45,552 nucleotides of DNA from Candidatus Latescibacterota bacterium (GCA_012271065.1 JAAXHE010000182.1:1-45552); one strand, 5' to 3'; positions 16,840 through 25,891 are shown, counted from the stretch's first letter. Numbers and translations: made by a program. The notes: generated from the letters alone by a model not told the origin.

Positions 16840-18468
16840 TTGAATAAATCCGAATTACCGGACAACGCGCCGGCCCCGTCCGACCGTATCGGTATCGCCC
16901 GGACCCTGCCTGAATCCGGGAATGCCGACGCCCGGAGGCACTGCCGCGGCGGCGACTACGCGATGGAAACCGGCGACCTGGCGAGTGCCGAAGCCGCCTA
17001 TCGGGCGGCATTGATGGAGGATGCCGGGAATGTGCGGGCGCGCCATAACCTGGGCGTTGTCTACTACAGACGGGGCAGTTGGGGAGACGCGCTGGACTGC
17101 TTTACCGTCTGCCTGGATCTTGTCCCGGACCGCGCCGCGGACATGCATTTCAAGATGGGCCTGTGCCGGATCAAGGGCGGCTTAAAAGGGGGACTGAAGG
17201 ACCTCGAAGCCGTCATCAGGGTTGATCCTGACCATCTGGAGGCGCACTTTCAACTGGCGCTTTTGCGGGCAGAGGGCGCGGAATCGGGATCGAAGGGTCG
17301 GCAACAGGCGGTCGAAGCGCTTCGTTATATTCTGGATGCCGTGGACCGGGGGGTGCCCTTCGGCAACGTGGACGGCACCTGCTTCATGCTCGCCAGCTTC
17401 CTCGACGACCTGCCGGAAAACGTCGATGAAGCGATCACGGTTTACCGCCGTGGGCTGGAAGCGAATCCGCTCTTCGCACCGGGACACAACAACCTAGGCG
17501 TTCTGCTCATGCAATCGGGTCAGACCCTCCAGGCACTTGGCGCATTCAAGATAGCCATCCAGCTCGAGCCGGACTACGCGCTGCCCTACAGAAACCTGGC
17601 GCATCTCTTGTTCGATCACAAGAGTTCAGCGCAGATGGAGCAGGAATATACGACCATCATCGAAGAGTTCGGCGCAAAGGCAGCCTCGGTTCTGGCACGG
17701 TTATCGCTCGAACTCATCGACATGGGGCGTGTGCAGGTGGGTGAGAGCCTGTACACGCGGGGCCACCAGATAAAGAACCTGATGGGACTGGTCGGGAGCC
17801 GTACACGCCGGCTGATTCGAAGGGTCCCGCAGGAAGACAGGTTTCTCGATGATCTGAGAGGGATCGCCCGGGACCAGGAGCACATCTATGACCAATGGGT
17901 CGCCTATCTGCGCAGCATGAAGCAGGACCCGTTGAACCCCACACTGGTTGACGTTCCGCCATTGTTGGACAAAATCAGGGAAACAGTCTCTACCCGTACC
18001 GGCGGTGCGTTGCTCCGCTTCGTGTACGAGCCGCAGGTTCCGCAGGTCAAGGTCGACCCCGGCATGTTGCGGGAAGCCGTCACCAACCTGATTCTGAACG
18101 CACTGGACGCCGTAGACGAGGAGGGTGTGGTCACGGTACAGGCCGGCTACGACAATAAGCGGGCTTCGGTTTTCATCGAAGTGGAAGACGACGGGCCCGG
18201 CATATCGGAAGAGATCCAGGGCAGAATCTTCGATCCCGGATTCTCAACCAAAGAAAAGGGCAATGGATTCGGACTGAGCATCTGCTCGCGCATCGTGTCC
18301 GCCCACAGGGGAAACCTGCGCATGATCAGCCGACCGGGCGCCGGGGCCGTGTTTCGCATCGACATTCCGGTGGACTTCGAACTCGTTTCCGAAACAGACA
18401 GCATCGGCTGGAGCGGCGATCCGATATCTTCATCCAGGCTGCCGCTGGCCGAGGAATTCATCGAGTAA
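16840..18468 (+). CDS. Soluble TPR-domain sensor histidine kinase
   Basis: The 542-residue protein has no transmembrane segment or signal peptide. Residues about 35-285 are tetratricopeptide repeats (NLGVVYYRRGSWGDALDCF, NNLGVLLMQSGQTLQALGAF, YRNLAHLLFDH). A dimerisation helix carries RGHQIKNL with the likely phospho-acceptor His309. The ATPase domain has the N box NLILNALDAV, G1 box DDGPGI, F box FDPGFSTK and G2 box GNGFGLSI. It should phosphorylate the response regulator encoded four bases downstream. With TPRs as the only input domain, the signal is probably a protein partner such as PspA, flotillin or a small membrane protein. The start is TTG 16840 with GAGGTG seven bases upstream; no better start is in range. 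Confidence 0.92.
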   Translation: MNKSELPDNAPAPSDRIGIARTLPESGNADARRHCRGGDYAMETGDLASAEAAYRAALMEDAGNVRARHNLGVVYYRRGSWGDALDCFTVCLDLVPDRAADMHFKMGLCRIKGGLKGGLKDLEAVIRVDPDHLEAHFQLALLRAEGAESGSKGRQQAVEALRYILDAVDRGVPFGNVDGTCFMLASFLDDLPENVDEAITVYRRGLEANPLFAPGHNNLGVLLMQSGQTLQALGAFKIAIQLEPDYALPYRNLAHLLFDHKSSAQMEQEYTTIIEEFGAKAASVLARLSLELIDMGRVQVGESLYTRGHQIKNLMGLVGSRTRRLIRRVPQEDRFLDDLRGIARDQEHIYDQWVAYLRSMKQDPLNPTLVDVPPLLDKIRETVSTRTGGALLRFVYEPQVPQVKVDPGMLREAVTNLILNALDAVDEEGVVTVQAGYDNKRASVFIEVEDDGPGISEEIQGRIFDPGFSTKEKGNGFGLSICSRIVSAHRGNLRMISRPGAGAVFRIDIPVDFELVSETDSIGWSGDPISSSRLPLAEEFIE

Positions 18469-18471
18469 GTC

Positions 18472-19878
18472 ATGAACCCGCAAATCGTCGTCGCAGACGA
18501 CCAGTCCGAAATCCTGGGCATGCTCACGCGAAGCCTTCAGGTTGATGGCCGGATCGTGAGGGCTTTCCCAACAGGAAGAGCCGCCTTTGCGTACCTGCGA
18601 AAGCACGTTTCGGACGTTGACATGGCCATTCTGGATATCGACTTCGGACCGGCCGAGCCGGACGGTCTCGAAATCCTTCGCCAGATTCGCGATCTCGCAC
18701 CCGATTTGCCGGTCATTATCCTCACGGGCAAGGGCACCGTGGAGAATGCCGTTGCGGCCCTGCGCATGGGTGCTTCCGACTTTATCGAGAAGGATTTCTA
18801 TATAGAGGACAGGCTCGAACTCAGCCTCGAAAAACTCGACCGCGTACTTGCCGTACTCAAGGAGAACGCGCGCCTCCAGGCCAGGGTAAAGGATCTGGAC
18901 CGGGAGAACCGATTCTACAGGGACGAATTCGGCAAGAAGTACCGGACGGTAAACGCCAGCTCCCAGATGCTGCGGATTATGCAACAGGCTGAGCGCATCG
19001 CTTCCATCCCCCGACCGGTCCTGGTTCTCGGCGAACCCGGAACCGGAAAGGAACTCGTAGCCGCGGCGATCCACTACGGCGGGGTAAGACGAAATCGTCC
19101 ATTCGTCAAAGTCAACTGCGCCGCCCTTTCCGCCAACCTCCTGGAAAGCGAGCTCTTTGGCCATGAGAAAGGCGCCTTTACCGGAGCCACGGAAGCCCGG
19201 CCGGGCCGGTTTGAAGCGGCAAACGGCGGCACTCTGTTGCTGGACGAGATCGGCAACACCACGCCCGAGTTCCAGCAGAACGTCCTGCGCGCGATCGAGT
19301 ACCAGGAGATTCAACGGGTGGGCGGCGCCGCGCCCACCAGCGTGGACGTACGTATCATTGCCGCCACGAATGCCGACCTCGAGCGCGAGATCGGCGAAGG
19401 CCGTTTCCGGCAGGATCTCTACGACCGCCTGCGCTTTGAAGTCATCCGCATTCCCCCGCTTCGGGAGCGTCGTGAAGACATCCAGCCGCTCGCCGGATTT
19501 TTCGTCGAACAGATCGTCCGTGAGGTGCCGGGCCTCGAGACCCGCCCGTTTTCGGAAAGCGCCCTGCGCCAGCTGTTGGGTTACGCGTGGCCAGGAAACG
19601 TGCGTGAGCTCAAATTCGCCGTCGAACGCGCAGCCTGCATGGCAACGGGCGCGTCCATCGAGCCGCGGGACCTGCCGCCGGAAATCACCAGCGAGGCCGT
19701 GGCCGCACCCGGAGACGGGTTTGACGATCAGGTCACGGCATTTGAACTCGGCCTGCTCAGAAGCGCGCTGAGCCGCGCAAACTGGAACCAGCGCAAGGCG
19801 GCCGAGTCGCTCAGCTTGAGCTACGATCAATTTCGTCACTATTACAGGAAATACGGACTTGCAGGTGAGAAGTCCTGA
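18472..19878 (+). CDS. NtrC-family sigma-54 activator (REC-AAA+-Fis)
   Basis: The 468-residue protein has a receiver domain (about 1-125; acidic pocket VADD, phospho-acceptor Asp55 in AILDIDFG, Lys107 in IEKD). A sigma-54 activator AAA+ domain follows (about 160-395), with Walker A GEPGTGKE at 187-194, the sigma-54-contacting loop GAFTGA at 234-239, Walker B GGTLLLDE at 252-259 and the arginine-finger region [11 protein letters not shown] Fis-type helix-turn-helix closes it (about 425-465, [20 protein letters not shown]). It should convert closed RpoN complexes to open ones when phosphorylated by the kinase just upstream. The obvious local target is the promoter at 10036, so this pair may replace PspF/PspA control. 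Confidence 0.94.
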   Translation: MNPQIVVADDQSEILGMLTRSLQVDGRIVRAFPTGRAAFAYLRKHVSDVDMAILDIDFGPAEPDGLEILRQIRDLAPDLPVIILTGKGTVENAVAALRMGASDFIEKDFYIEDRLELSLEKLDRVLAVLKENARLQARVKDLDRENRFYRDEFGKKYRTVNASSQMLRIMQQAERIASIPRPVLVLGEPGTGKELVAAAIHYGGVRRNRPFVKVNCAALSANLLESELFGHEKGAFTGATEARPGRFEAANGGTLLLDEIGNTTPEFQQNVLRAIEYQEIQRVGGAAPTSVDVRIIAATNADLEREIGEGRFRQDLYDRLRFEVIRIPPLRERREDIQPLAGFFVEQIVREVPGLETRPFSESALRQLLGYAWPGNVRELKFAVERAACMATGASIEPRDLPPEITSEAVAAPGDGFDDQVTAFELGLLRSALSRANWNQRKAAESLSLSYDQFRHYYRKYGLAGEKS

Positions 19879-19908
19879 CGCCTGTATTTTGCAAGGGGTG
19901 CCAGGAAG

Positions 19909-20697
19909 ATGAACATTGTCTTATTCGGTGCGGCGGGCTGGCTGGGAAGGGCGGCGCTGGCCGCTTTGGACGGGAATCATCGAATCCGGGCTTTCGACTA
20001 CGGCTCGCAGGCCTGGCAAGCCTGGAACGATACCGACGGCGAATGGACAGGCGGCGACGTCGTGCACGGTGATATCGTGGATTTCGATGCCGTTCATCGT
20101 GCCGTGGCGGGCATGGACGCGGTTCTGCACATGGCGGTGTACCACTCGGACGAACCCGGCGCCCATGGCACAGACGACGCAAAGCCCTTCCTTATCAACG
20201 TCAAGGGGCTCTGGAACGTGCTGGAATCCGCCCGGCGGCACGGCATCGGGAGAATCGTGCACATCGGTTCGTGCCAGACCGCCCATCCCGGGGGCATCTT
20301 CTTCACGGCCGACGTCAGGCGTCCCGACGGCGGCCTCTACGGCGTCACGAAACGCCTCCAGGAAGAAATGTGCCGGCAGTTTTACGACGCGTTCGGGCTG
20401 CGCATCATCGTACTCCGGCCTGATTACATCGTTGACAGCAGACTCGGGATCGGCCGCTACAGGGAAAAACTGGGTACGGAAGCGCGCCCCTACCGCCAGG
20501 GCTGGGTGTGCCGCCACGACCTCGCGGAAGCCTGCCGGCTGGGCCTGGAGTCCCAGGACATCGACTTCGACGTATTCCACGTCGTGGGAACGCCGGGTGC
20601 AGAAAAAACGTGCAATGTCGCACGGTCCCGTGAGGTTCTCGGTCTGCAATACAGGGGAAATCTCGAACAATACCGGATCGGCGCCGACGTGGAATAG
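19909..20697 (+). CDS. NAD-dependent epimerase/dehydratase (extended SDR)
   Basis: The 262-residue protein starts with the nucleotide-binding loop LFGAAGWLG, followed by the HGDI and LHMA segments of the Rossmann fold. The catalytic pair is YGVTK (Tyr and Lys of YxxxK), with IGSCQTAHPGG supplying the serine region. It resembles extended SDRs that act on sugars or sugar nucleotides, but the substrate is not evident. CAGGAAG lies just before ATG 19909. It follows the NtrC-type gene by 30 bases with no terminator between, so some co-transcription with the Psp island is possible. The genes after it have the same strand and short gaps. Confidence 0.85.
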   Translation: MNIVLFGAAGWLGRAALAALDGNHRIRAFDYGSQAWQAWNDTDGEWTGGDVVHGDIVDFDAVHRAVAGMDAVLHMAVYHSDEPGAHGTDDAKPFLINVKGLWNVLESARRHGIGRIVHIGSCQTAHPGGIFFTADVRRPDGGLYGVTKRLQEEMCRQFYDAFGLRIIVLRPDYIVDSRLGIGRYREKLGTEARPYRQGWVCRHDLAEACRLGLESQDIDFDVFHVVGTPGAEKTCNVARSREVLGLQYRGNLEQYRIGADVE

Positions 20698-20743
20698 AGA
20701 GCGGGCTACGATCCGAAATTGGAAGCTACGAAGGGAGACGCCA

Positions 20744-21169
20744 ATGTCCGCAGAAAACAACGCTCGAATTGCACGGGAGTCCCTCGAAGCCGCCTTCGCC
20801 TGTGACTGGAAGCGACTTCGCGAAACCTACGCCGACGACGCGACGATGGTCGGCGGCGCACTGAACATCCGGGGTGCGGATAAGCTGGTGGCGCTCTGGC
20901 AGGGCTGTCACGAGGAAGAGCGGGACATGCGGCTCGAAATTCTCAATATCGTCGCTGACCACGACATGGCCGCTGTGGAGTTTCACTTCACGGGTATCGT
21001 AAACCAGCCCCTTCCCGGGCTGCCCGAAGCAATGTACGGCAAACAGCTGGATGCCACCGAAGTGCATATGTGCCGTATGCAGAACGGAAAAATCACCGCC
21101 GTTACGATCTACGGCGGAGTCCTGGAATCTCCCGACGTCCCACTCAAGCGGGGCTGGGTGGCCAAATAG
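20744..21169 (+). CDS. NTF2-like (SnoaL/DUF4440-type) protein
   Basis: The 141-residue protein has the NTF2-like alpha+beta cone pattern: an N-terminal helix RESLEAAFACDWKRLRETYADDATM, then MRLEILNIVADHDMAAVEFHF and KITAVTIYGGV at the end. Members are small isomerases, dehydratases or binding proteins, and the fold alone does not give the reaction. AAGGGAG six bases before ATG 20744 sets the start; the longer open frame from 19916 is a shadow of the SDR gene. It lies between an SDR and a deoxyhypusine-synthase-like gene and may act in the same unknown conversion. Confidence 0.75.
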   Translation: MSAENNARIARESLEAAFACDWKRLRETYADDATMVGGALNIRGADKLVALWQGCHEEERDMRLEILNIVADHDMAAVEFHFTGIVNQPLPGLPEAMYGKQLDATEVHMCRMQNGKITAVTIYGGVLESPDVPLKRGWVAK

Positions 21170-21181
21170 GCAAGCAGGCTC

Positions 21182-22291
21182 ATGCCGTATCAACAGATTG
21201 ACCATCGGGATCTCGTCCTCAGATCTCTGTCGGAGAGGCGGAGCAAGTTCTCGATCGACGAGATCATGGTCGATCCCGACGCGCCCGCCGCCGCCGCCGT
21301 GCTGCTGGCAGACAGGCTGCGGCGCGTTGCCGAAGAAATCCGCGACGCCAGGAGGCGGGGCGCTTCCGTCATGCTGGCGTACGGCGCTCATCTGGTCAAG
21401 AACGGACTGGGGCCGCTCGTGACCCGGATGATGGAGGGCGGTTGGATCACCCATCTGGCCACCAACGGCGCCGGCACGATTCACGACTGGGAGTATGCCT
21501 TTCAGGGGCGTTCCGAAGAAGACGTGCGGGCAAACGTCGCGACGGGGTGTTTCGGTACATGGGAGGAAACCGGCCGATACATCCATCTGGCCGTTCTCGC
21601 CGGTGCGCTCGAAGGCAGGGGCTACGGCGAATCGCTGGGAAGGTTCATTTCGGAAGACGGCTGCGATATCCCCGGCCGCGACGACCTGGTATCCGCCCTG
21701 CGCGAATGGGCCGCAGTCCCCACGGACTCACCCGCTATGCCCGCGTACGCCGAACTGCTCCAGGTCGTCTCCCGTTTCGGCATTCCTTCCGGCCGCTGCC
21801 GCTTGGAACACCCTTTTAAGGATGCGTCCGTCACGGCCCAGGCATACCGTCTCGGCGTGCCACTTACGGTACATCCGGGCATCGGCTACGATATCATCCA
21901 CAACCATCACCTGGCCAATGGCGCGGCAATCGGACGCGGCGCGGATATCGACTTCCGGGTGTTCGCGAGGGGCGTGGTGGATCTGGATGGGGGCGTTTTC
22001 CTCTCAATTGGCTCGGCTGTCATGGCGCCGCAGGTCTTTGAGAAAGCCCTCTCGCTGGCCAATAATCTACGAATTCAGGAAAACAAACGCGTTATACGCC
22101 CGTTCATAGCTGTCAACGATCTCGCGCCGATGACCTGGGATTGGTCCTGTGGCGAACCTCCCAAGGACAACCCGGCGTATTACCTCAGGTTCTGCAAGTC
22201 GTTCAGCCGAATGGGAGGCGAGATGATATACGTCGACGGCGACAACCGGAACATCCTTCATAATCTCTATTGGCTTCTAAGGGAGGTGTAA
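21182..22291 (+). CDS. Deoxyhypusine-synthase-like protein of unknown substrate
   Basis: The 369-residue protein resembles the bacterial branch of the deoxyhypusine synthase fold, an NAD-dependent family. Matching segments are MLAYGAHLVKNGLGPLV, ITHLATNGAGTIHDWEYAF, ATGCFGTWEETGRYIH, VHPGIGYDIIHNH, FLSIGSAVMAPQVFEKAL, and a C-terminal GGEMIYVDGDNR. True deoxyhypusine synthase modifies eIF5A, which bacteria lack, so the substrate must differ; homospermidine synthesis or another aminobutyl or NAD-linked reaction is possible. I could not identify the catalytic lysine of the classical enzyme with confidence. It begins 12 bases after the NTF2-like gene and probably shares its transcript. Assignment is from remembered motifs only. 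Confidence 0.6.
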   Translation: MPYQQIDHRDLVLRSLSERRSKFSIDEIMVDPDAPAAAAVLLADRLRRVAEEIRDARRRGASVMLAYGAHLVKNGLGPLVTRMMEGGWITHLATNGAGTIHDWEYAFQGRSEEDVRANVATGCFGTWEETGRYIHLAVLAGALEGRGYGESLGRFISEDGCDIPGRDDLVSALREWAAVPTDSPAMPAYAELLQVVSRFGIPSGRCRLEHPFKDASVTAQAYRLGVPLTVHPGIGYDIIHNHHLANGAAIGRGADIDFRVFARGVVDLDGGVFLSIGSAVMAPQVFEKALSLANNLRIQENKRVIRPFIAVNDLAPMTWDWSCGEPPKDNPAYYLRFCKSFSRMGGEMIYVDGDNRNILHNLYWLLREV

Positions 22292-22385
22292 TGTCGAATC
22301 CCCTGGAGCGCCGGACCTGCACCGCCGTACCGCAGGACGGGTCAACCGGCCCGCTTTCCCGCGATCGATTTCCCCGAGAGACGCC

Positions 22386-23558
22386 ATGGACGCCGCGCAC
22401 GAACGCGTTGTTCTCATCCATTACCACGAAATCGGCCTGAAGGGCAGGAACCGCGGACGCTTCGAACGGCAGCTGTGCACCAACGTCACTCGCGCGTTGA
22501 AAGGCCTGCCGCGCGGGGCCGTCCGGCGCCTTTCCGGTCGCATCATCCTGGAACTGCCCCCGGATGCGGGCATCGAGGGCATCCGTGAGCGCCTGGTTGA
22601 CGTGTTCGGGATTGCGAATTTTTCCGAAGCCATTCGCGTCCCCAACGCCATCGAAGACCTGCGGGCGGGGGCGTGGGACGCCGTTCGAAAAGAGGACTTT
22701 CGCTCGTTCAAGATTGCCGCGCGTCGCGGCGACAGGAGTTTCCCGCTCACGTCCGAGGAGATCAACCGTGACGTGGGCGCCCATGTCCAGACGCTCTCCC
22801 GGGCGCGGGTCATGCTGGACGACCCGGACCTGACCTGTTTCATCGAAGTCGCCTACCAGGGCGCTTTCATCTATACCGGAAAAACATCCGGGCCCGGCGG
22901 TCTTCCCGTTGGCGCGAACGAGCGTGCGGTAAGTCTGTTGTCTTCGGGCATCGACTCGCCGGTCGCTTCTTACAAGACGATGAAACGCGGCGTGCGGCTC
23001 TCGTTCGTGCACTTTCACAGCCAGCCGTATACCAACCGAAGCTCGCAGCGCAATACCGAGGAGCTTGTACGGGTGCTGACGCGGTACCAGTACCGGTCGA
23101 CGCTGTATCTGGTGCCGTTCGTGGAGATCCAGCGCCGCGTGATGACCCACGCGCCGCCGGGTTACCGGGTGGTCCTCTATCGAAGAGCCATGTTGCGGAT
23201 CGCCGAAGCCATCGCCGAACGGGAAGGCGCGCAGGCCCTTGTCACCGGCGAAAGCGTCGGCCAGGTCGCCTCGCAGACCCTGTCGAATATGCGTGCAATC
23301 GAGGAAGCGACCCCGCTTCCCCTGCTTCGCCCGCTTTCGGGGGACAACAAGGAGGAAATCATCGATCTTGCCCGGCGTATCGGCACCTACGATGTTTCAA
23401 TCGAGCCCTATGAAGATTGCTGTACGGTCTTCGTGCCCAAACATCCGGAAACCCGCGCCAATCTGAAGACGGTGCATGAGATTGAACCCGGACTCGACCT
23501 GCCTCCGCTGATCGAACAGGCGCTGAAGGCGACCGACGTGATGACCGTGAAATACTAG
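22386..23558 (+). CDS. thiI: tRNA 4-thiouridine synthase / thiamine sulfur carrier enzyme
   Basis: ThiI adenylates U8 of tRNA and inserts sulfur; in some organisms it also delivers sulfur for the thiazole of thiamine. The 390-residue product has an N-terminal ferredoxin-like region (LIHYHEIGLKGRNRGRFE), a THUMP domain, and the PP-loop ATPase at LLSSGIDSPVAS. Conserved downstream segments are ALVTGESVGQVASQT, MRAIEEA, LPLLRPLSGDNKEEII and YEDCCTVFVPKHPET. It lacks the C-terminal rhodanese domain of the E. coli protein, as in Bacillus-type ThiI. The PP-loop reads SSGIDS instead of the usual SGGIDS. It converges on the LysR gene with only five bases between stops. Confidence 0.93.
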   Translation: MDAAHERVVLIHYHEIGLKGRNRGRFERQLCTNVTRALKGLPRGAVRRLSGRIILELPPDAGIEGIRERLVDVFGIANFSEAIRVPNAIEDLRAGAWDAVRKEDFRSFKIAARRGDRSFPLTSEEINRDVGAHVQTLSRARVMLDDPDLTCFIEVAYQGAFIYTGKTSGPGGLPVGANERAVSLLSSGIDSPVASYKTMKRGVRLSFVHFHSQPYTNRSSQRNTEELVRVLTRYQYRSTLYLVPFVEIQRRVMTHAPPGYRVVLYRRAMLRIAEAIAEREGAQALVTGESVGQVASQTLSNMRAIEEATPLPLLRPLSGDNKEEIIDLARRIGTYDVSIEPYEDCCTVFVPKHPETRANLKTVHEIEPGLDLPPLIEQALKATDVMTVKY

Positions 23559-23563
23559 ACGTG

Positions 23564-24478
23564 CTACCGGTCTGCGTGCGCGCCGTCGGCTGTGACTCCG
23601 AACCGCTCGAAGACGGCGTCCAGCAGGTGCCGGATCGCGGGTCCGAAATACCGCCCCTGCCGCCAGGCCACGCCAATCTCGCGGCCGAACCGCACCCCCT
23701 TCACCTCCACGGTCACCAGCGCCCCCGACGTCAGGGAATCCTGAACGGTCAGATGCGGCAGGAAGGAAATACCCACGCCCACCTCCACCAGCTTCCTCAT
23801 GGCCTCCGGGCTCCGCATTTCCATAACCACGCCCGGTGATACTCCGGCTTCGGCAAACCGTTCGTCCACGATTTTTCGCGAAACGGAGTCGGCGTGAAAC
23901 AGAATCAACGGCTCCTCAGCAATCTCTCCGAGGGCCACGGACGAACGCCTGGAAAACCGGTGCGATGCCCCCGCCACCAGGGGCATGGAGTCCCGGTGTA
24001 TGGAAACAGTTTCCAGTTTCGGATGGGCGAACGGTAGCGAAATCACCGCGAATTCGGAGCGGTTAAGCAGAAGATCGTCCACGAGATATCGGGAGGGCGC
24101 TACCTGAACGGAAAGCGCCACGTTAGGAAAATCCCGCATGTACGCCTTCAGGATGTCAGGCAACAGATACGTAACGGCGGCGTCGATTGCCCCGAACTGA
24201 AATCCTTCGCCCGGCAGTACGTCCCTTCGTCTGAGCCGGTCTTCGGTCGATTCCACCAGGTCCTGGATCTGCATCCCGTAATTCGCAAGCGTCCTTCCTT
24301 CCATCGTCAGCCCCACATGCCGGTTGCCCCGGTTGAAGAGTCGCACGCCCAGCGCACGCTCCAGGTCGGCCACGCCGCTGCTTACAGTAGGCTGCGTCAC
24401 GTGCAGTTCGCGTGCCGCCCGGCTGAAACTGCCCTCGCGTGCGACTGCAAGGAAGTACTTCAGGTGTTGCAGGTTCAT
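23564..24478 (-). CDS. LysR-family transcriptional regulator
   Basis: The 304-residue protein has the N-terminal LysR helix-turn-helix (YFLAVAREGSFSRAARELHVTQPTVSSGVADLERALGVRL region, residues 8-47) and a periplasmic-binding-protein-like effector domain (about 90-295). Effector segments include FGAIDAAVTYLLPDIL, VALSVQVAPSR and VGVGISFLPHLTVQ. GGGAGGTG precedes its ATG. LysR proteins often control a divergent neighbour; the divergent gene here is inositol-3-phosphate synthase, 330 bases away across an inverted-repeat element. The effector is unknown. Confidence 0.92.
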   Translation of the reverse strand: MNLQHLKYFLAVAREGSFSRAARELHVTQPTVSSGVADLERALGVRLFNRGNRHVGLTMEGRTLANYGMQIQDLVESTEDRLRRRDVLPGEGFQFGAIDAAVTYLLPDILKAYMRDFPNVALSVQVAPSRYLVDDLLLNRSEFAVISLPFAHPKLETVSIHRDSMPLVAGASHRFSRRSSVALGEIAEEPLILFHADSVSRKIVDERFAEAGVSPGVVMEMRSPEAMRKLVEVGVGISFLPHLTVQDSLTSGALVTVEVKGVRFGREIGVAWRQGRYFGPAIRHLLDAVFERFGVTADGAHADR

Positions 24479-24546
24479 TTACACCTCCCGTTGTGCTTTT
24501 TCGAGAGGCCGGGAGAGGGTAGAGGTGAGTCGGCTGAGGTCGGAGG

Positions 24547-24655
24547 CCGGGCGCCCGCAAGGGACGCCCCTATAAACCCAGACATCCGTGAATTGGAACG
24601 ATCCGGGTTCCGTGCCGACGATGCACTTGTAGGGGCGTCCCTTGTGGGCGCCCGG
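24547..24655. repeat. 109-bp inverted-repeat (MITE-like) element
   Basis: The left arm 24547-24572 and right arm 24630-24655 are reverse complements over 26 bases with one mismatch. They begin and end CCGGGCGCCC and CCCCTA/TAGGGG. A 57-base centre with no open frame separates them. No transposase is near and no target-site duplication is clear. It looks like a short palindromic intergenic element (MITE or REP type) sitting between two divergent genes. Transcribed, it would form a long hairpin. Confidence 0.75.
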
Positions 24656-24687
24656 ATTCAAGTCACCCCTGAACAAGATGTCTTTTC

Positions 24688-24704
24688 TATAGATAAATCC
24701 TATA
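24688..24704. promoter_or_regulatory. Candidate LysR box before ino1
   Basis: TATAG-N7-CTATA contains the T-N11-A dyad typical of LysR binding sites (24690-24702). It lies in a notably AT-rich stretch about 105 bases before the ino1 start, in the region shared with the divergent lysR gene. Binding is inference. Confidence 0.35.
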
Positions 24705-24808
24705 AATAATATAGTAATTATTCATTTGTCAAATATATAAATGTGCCTATCTTTTTCACCTGCAATTGTCCAGGAAGGCGGAACTTTACCTCTCGAAGGA
24801 GTGTTGAA

Positions 24809-25891
24809 ATGGCCAGGAAAGTCCGCGTTGCCATCGTCGGTGTCGGCAACTGCGCATCTTCTCTCGTCCAGGGCGTCCAGTATTACGGGGATGCGCCTGA
24901 AGACAGCTTCATTCCCGGGCTGATGCATCCCGAACTGGGCGGGTATCACATCCGAGACATCGAGTTCTCGGCTGCGTTCGACATCGATACGAACAAGGTC
25001 GGCAGGGATCTCAGCGAGGCGATCTTCACTGAGCCCAACAATACCGTCAAGTTCGCGGAGGTTCCTCACCTCGACGTGCCCGTTCAGCGCGGCATGACCC
25101 ACGACGGTCTGGGCCGGTATCTCAGCGAAGTCATAGAAAAGGCGGACGGCAGCACCGTGGACGTGGCGGAGGTCCTCAAAGCGACGGGGACCGACGTGGT
25201 TGTCAACTATCTGCCCGTAGGCAGCGAAGAAGCCACGAAGTGGTACGTGGAGCAGGTTCTTCAAGCCGGCTGCGGTTTCGTCAACTGCGTGCCCGTTTTC
25301 ATTGCGAGCGCGGGACACTGGCCCGAGCGATTCGAAAAACGCGGCCTGCCCATCATTGGAGACGATATCAAATCGCAGGTAGGAGCAACCATCGCCCACC
25401 GGGTTCTCACCCGGCTCTTTCGTGAGCGAGGCGTCAAGCTTACCCGCACCTACCAGTTGAACTTTGGCGGGAACACCGACTTCTACAACATGCTGGAACG
25501 ATCAAGGCTGGAATCCAAGAAAATCAGCAAAACCAACGCAGTGACTTCCCAACTTGACTACGATCTGGGTGAGGCGAACGTCCACGTCGGCCCCAGCGAT
25601 CATGTGCCGTGGCTGGAAGACCGGAAGTGGTGCCACATCCGGATGGAAGGTGAAACCTTCGGCGGCGTGCCGCTCAACCTCGAGCTGAAGCTCGAAGTCT
25701 GGGATTCGCCCAATTCCGCCGGGGTGGTTATCGACGCGGTCCGTTGCTGCAAACTGGGTCTGGAACACGGCCTGAAAGGACCGTTATTGGGCCCCTCCTC
25801 CTACTTTATGAAGACCCCGCCCGAGCAGTTCAGCGACGACGAAGCCCGGGAGATGGTGGAAGATTTCATTCTTCAGTACGGGCGAAAATAA
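24809..25891 (+). CDS. ino1: Inositol-3-phosphate synthase (actinobacterial/archaeal-type, short form)
   Basis: This enzyme converts glucose-6-phosphate to 1L-myo-inositol-1-phosphate using bound NAD. The 360-residue product starts with the NAD loop [16 protein letters not shown]. Further family segments are [81 protein letters not shown] and [16 protein letters not shown]. Length matches the mycobacterial type. AAGGAG seven bases before ATG 24809 fixes the start. The gene is divergent from lysR. No inositol-phosphate phosphatase or CDP-alcohol phosphatidyltransferase adjoins it, so the product's fate (inositol lipids or an osmolyte) is unknown. Confidence 0.92.
   Translation: MARKVRVAIVGVGNCASSLVQGVQYYGDAPEDSFIPGLMHPELGGYHIRDIEFSAAFDIDTNKVGRDLSEAIFTEPNNTVKFAEVPHLDVPVQRGMTHDGLGRYLSEVIEKADGSTVDVAEVLKATGTDVVVNYLPVGSEEATKWYVEQVLQAGCGFVNCVPVFIASAGHWPERFEKRGLPIIGDDIKSQVGATIAHRVLTRLFRERGVKLTRTYQLNFGGNTDFYNMLERSRLESKKISKTNAVTSQLDYDLGEANVHVGPSDHVPWLEDRKWCHIRMEGETFGGVPLNLELKLEVWDSPNSAGVVIDAVRCCKLGLEHGLKGPLLGPSSYFMKTPPEQFSDDEAREMVEDFILQYGRK

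Noticed and set aside
18430..19839. Long minus-strand open frame (469 codons) opposite the NtrC-type gene
   Set aside because: The plus strand encodes a complete, motif-perfect activator; the antisense frame is a by-product of GC-rich codons.
24547..24655. Insertion sequence
   Set aside because: The inverted repeat encloses only 57 bases and no transposase; listed as a MITE-like repeat instead.
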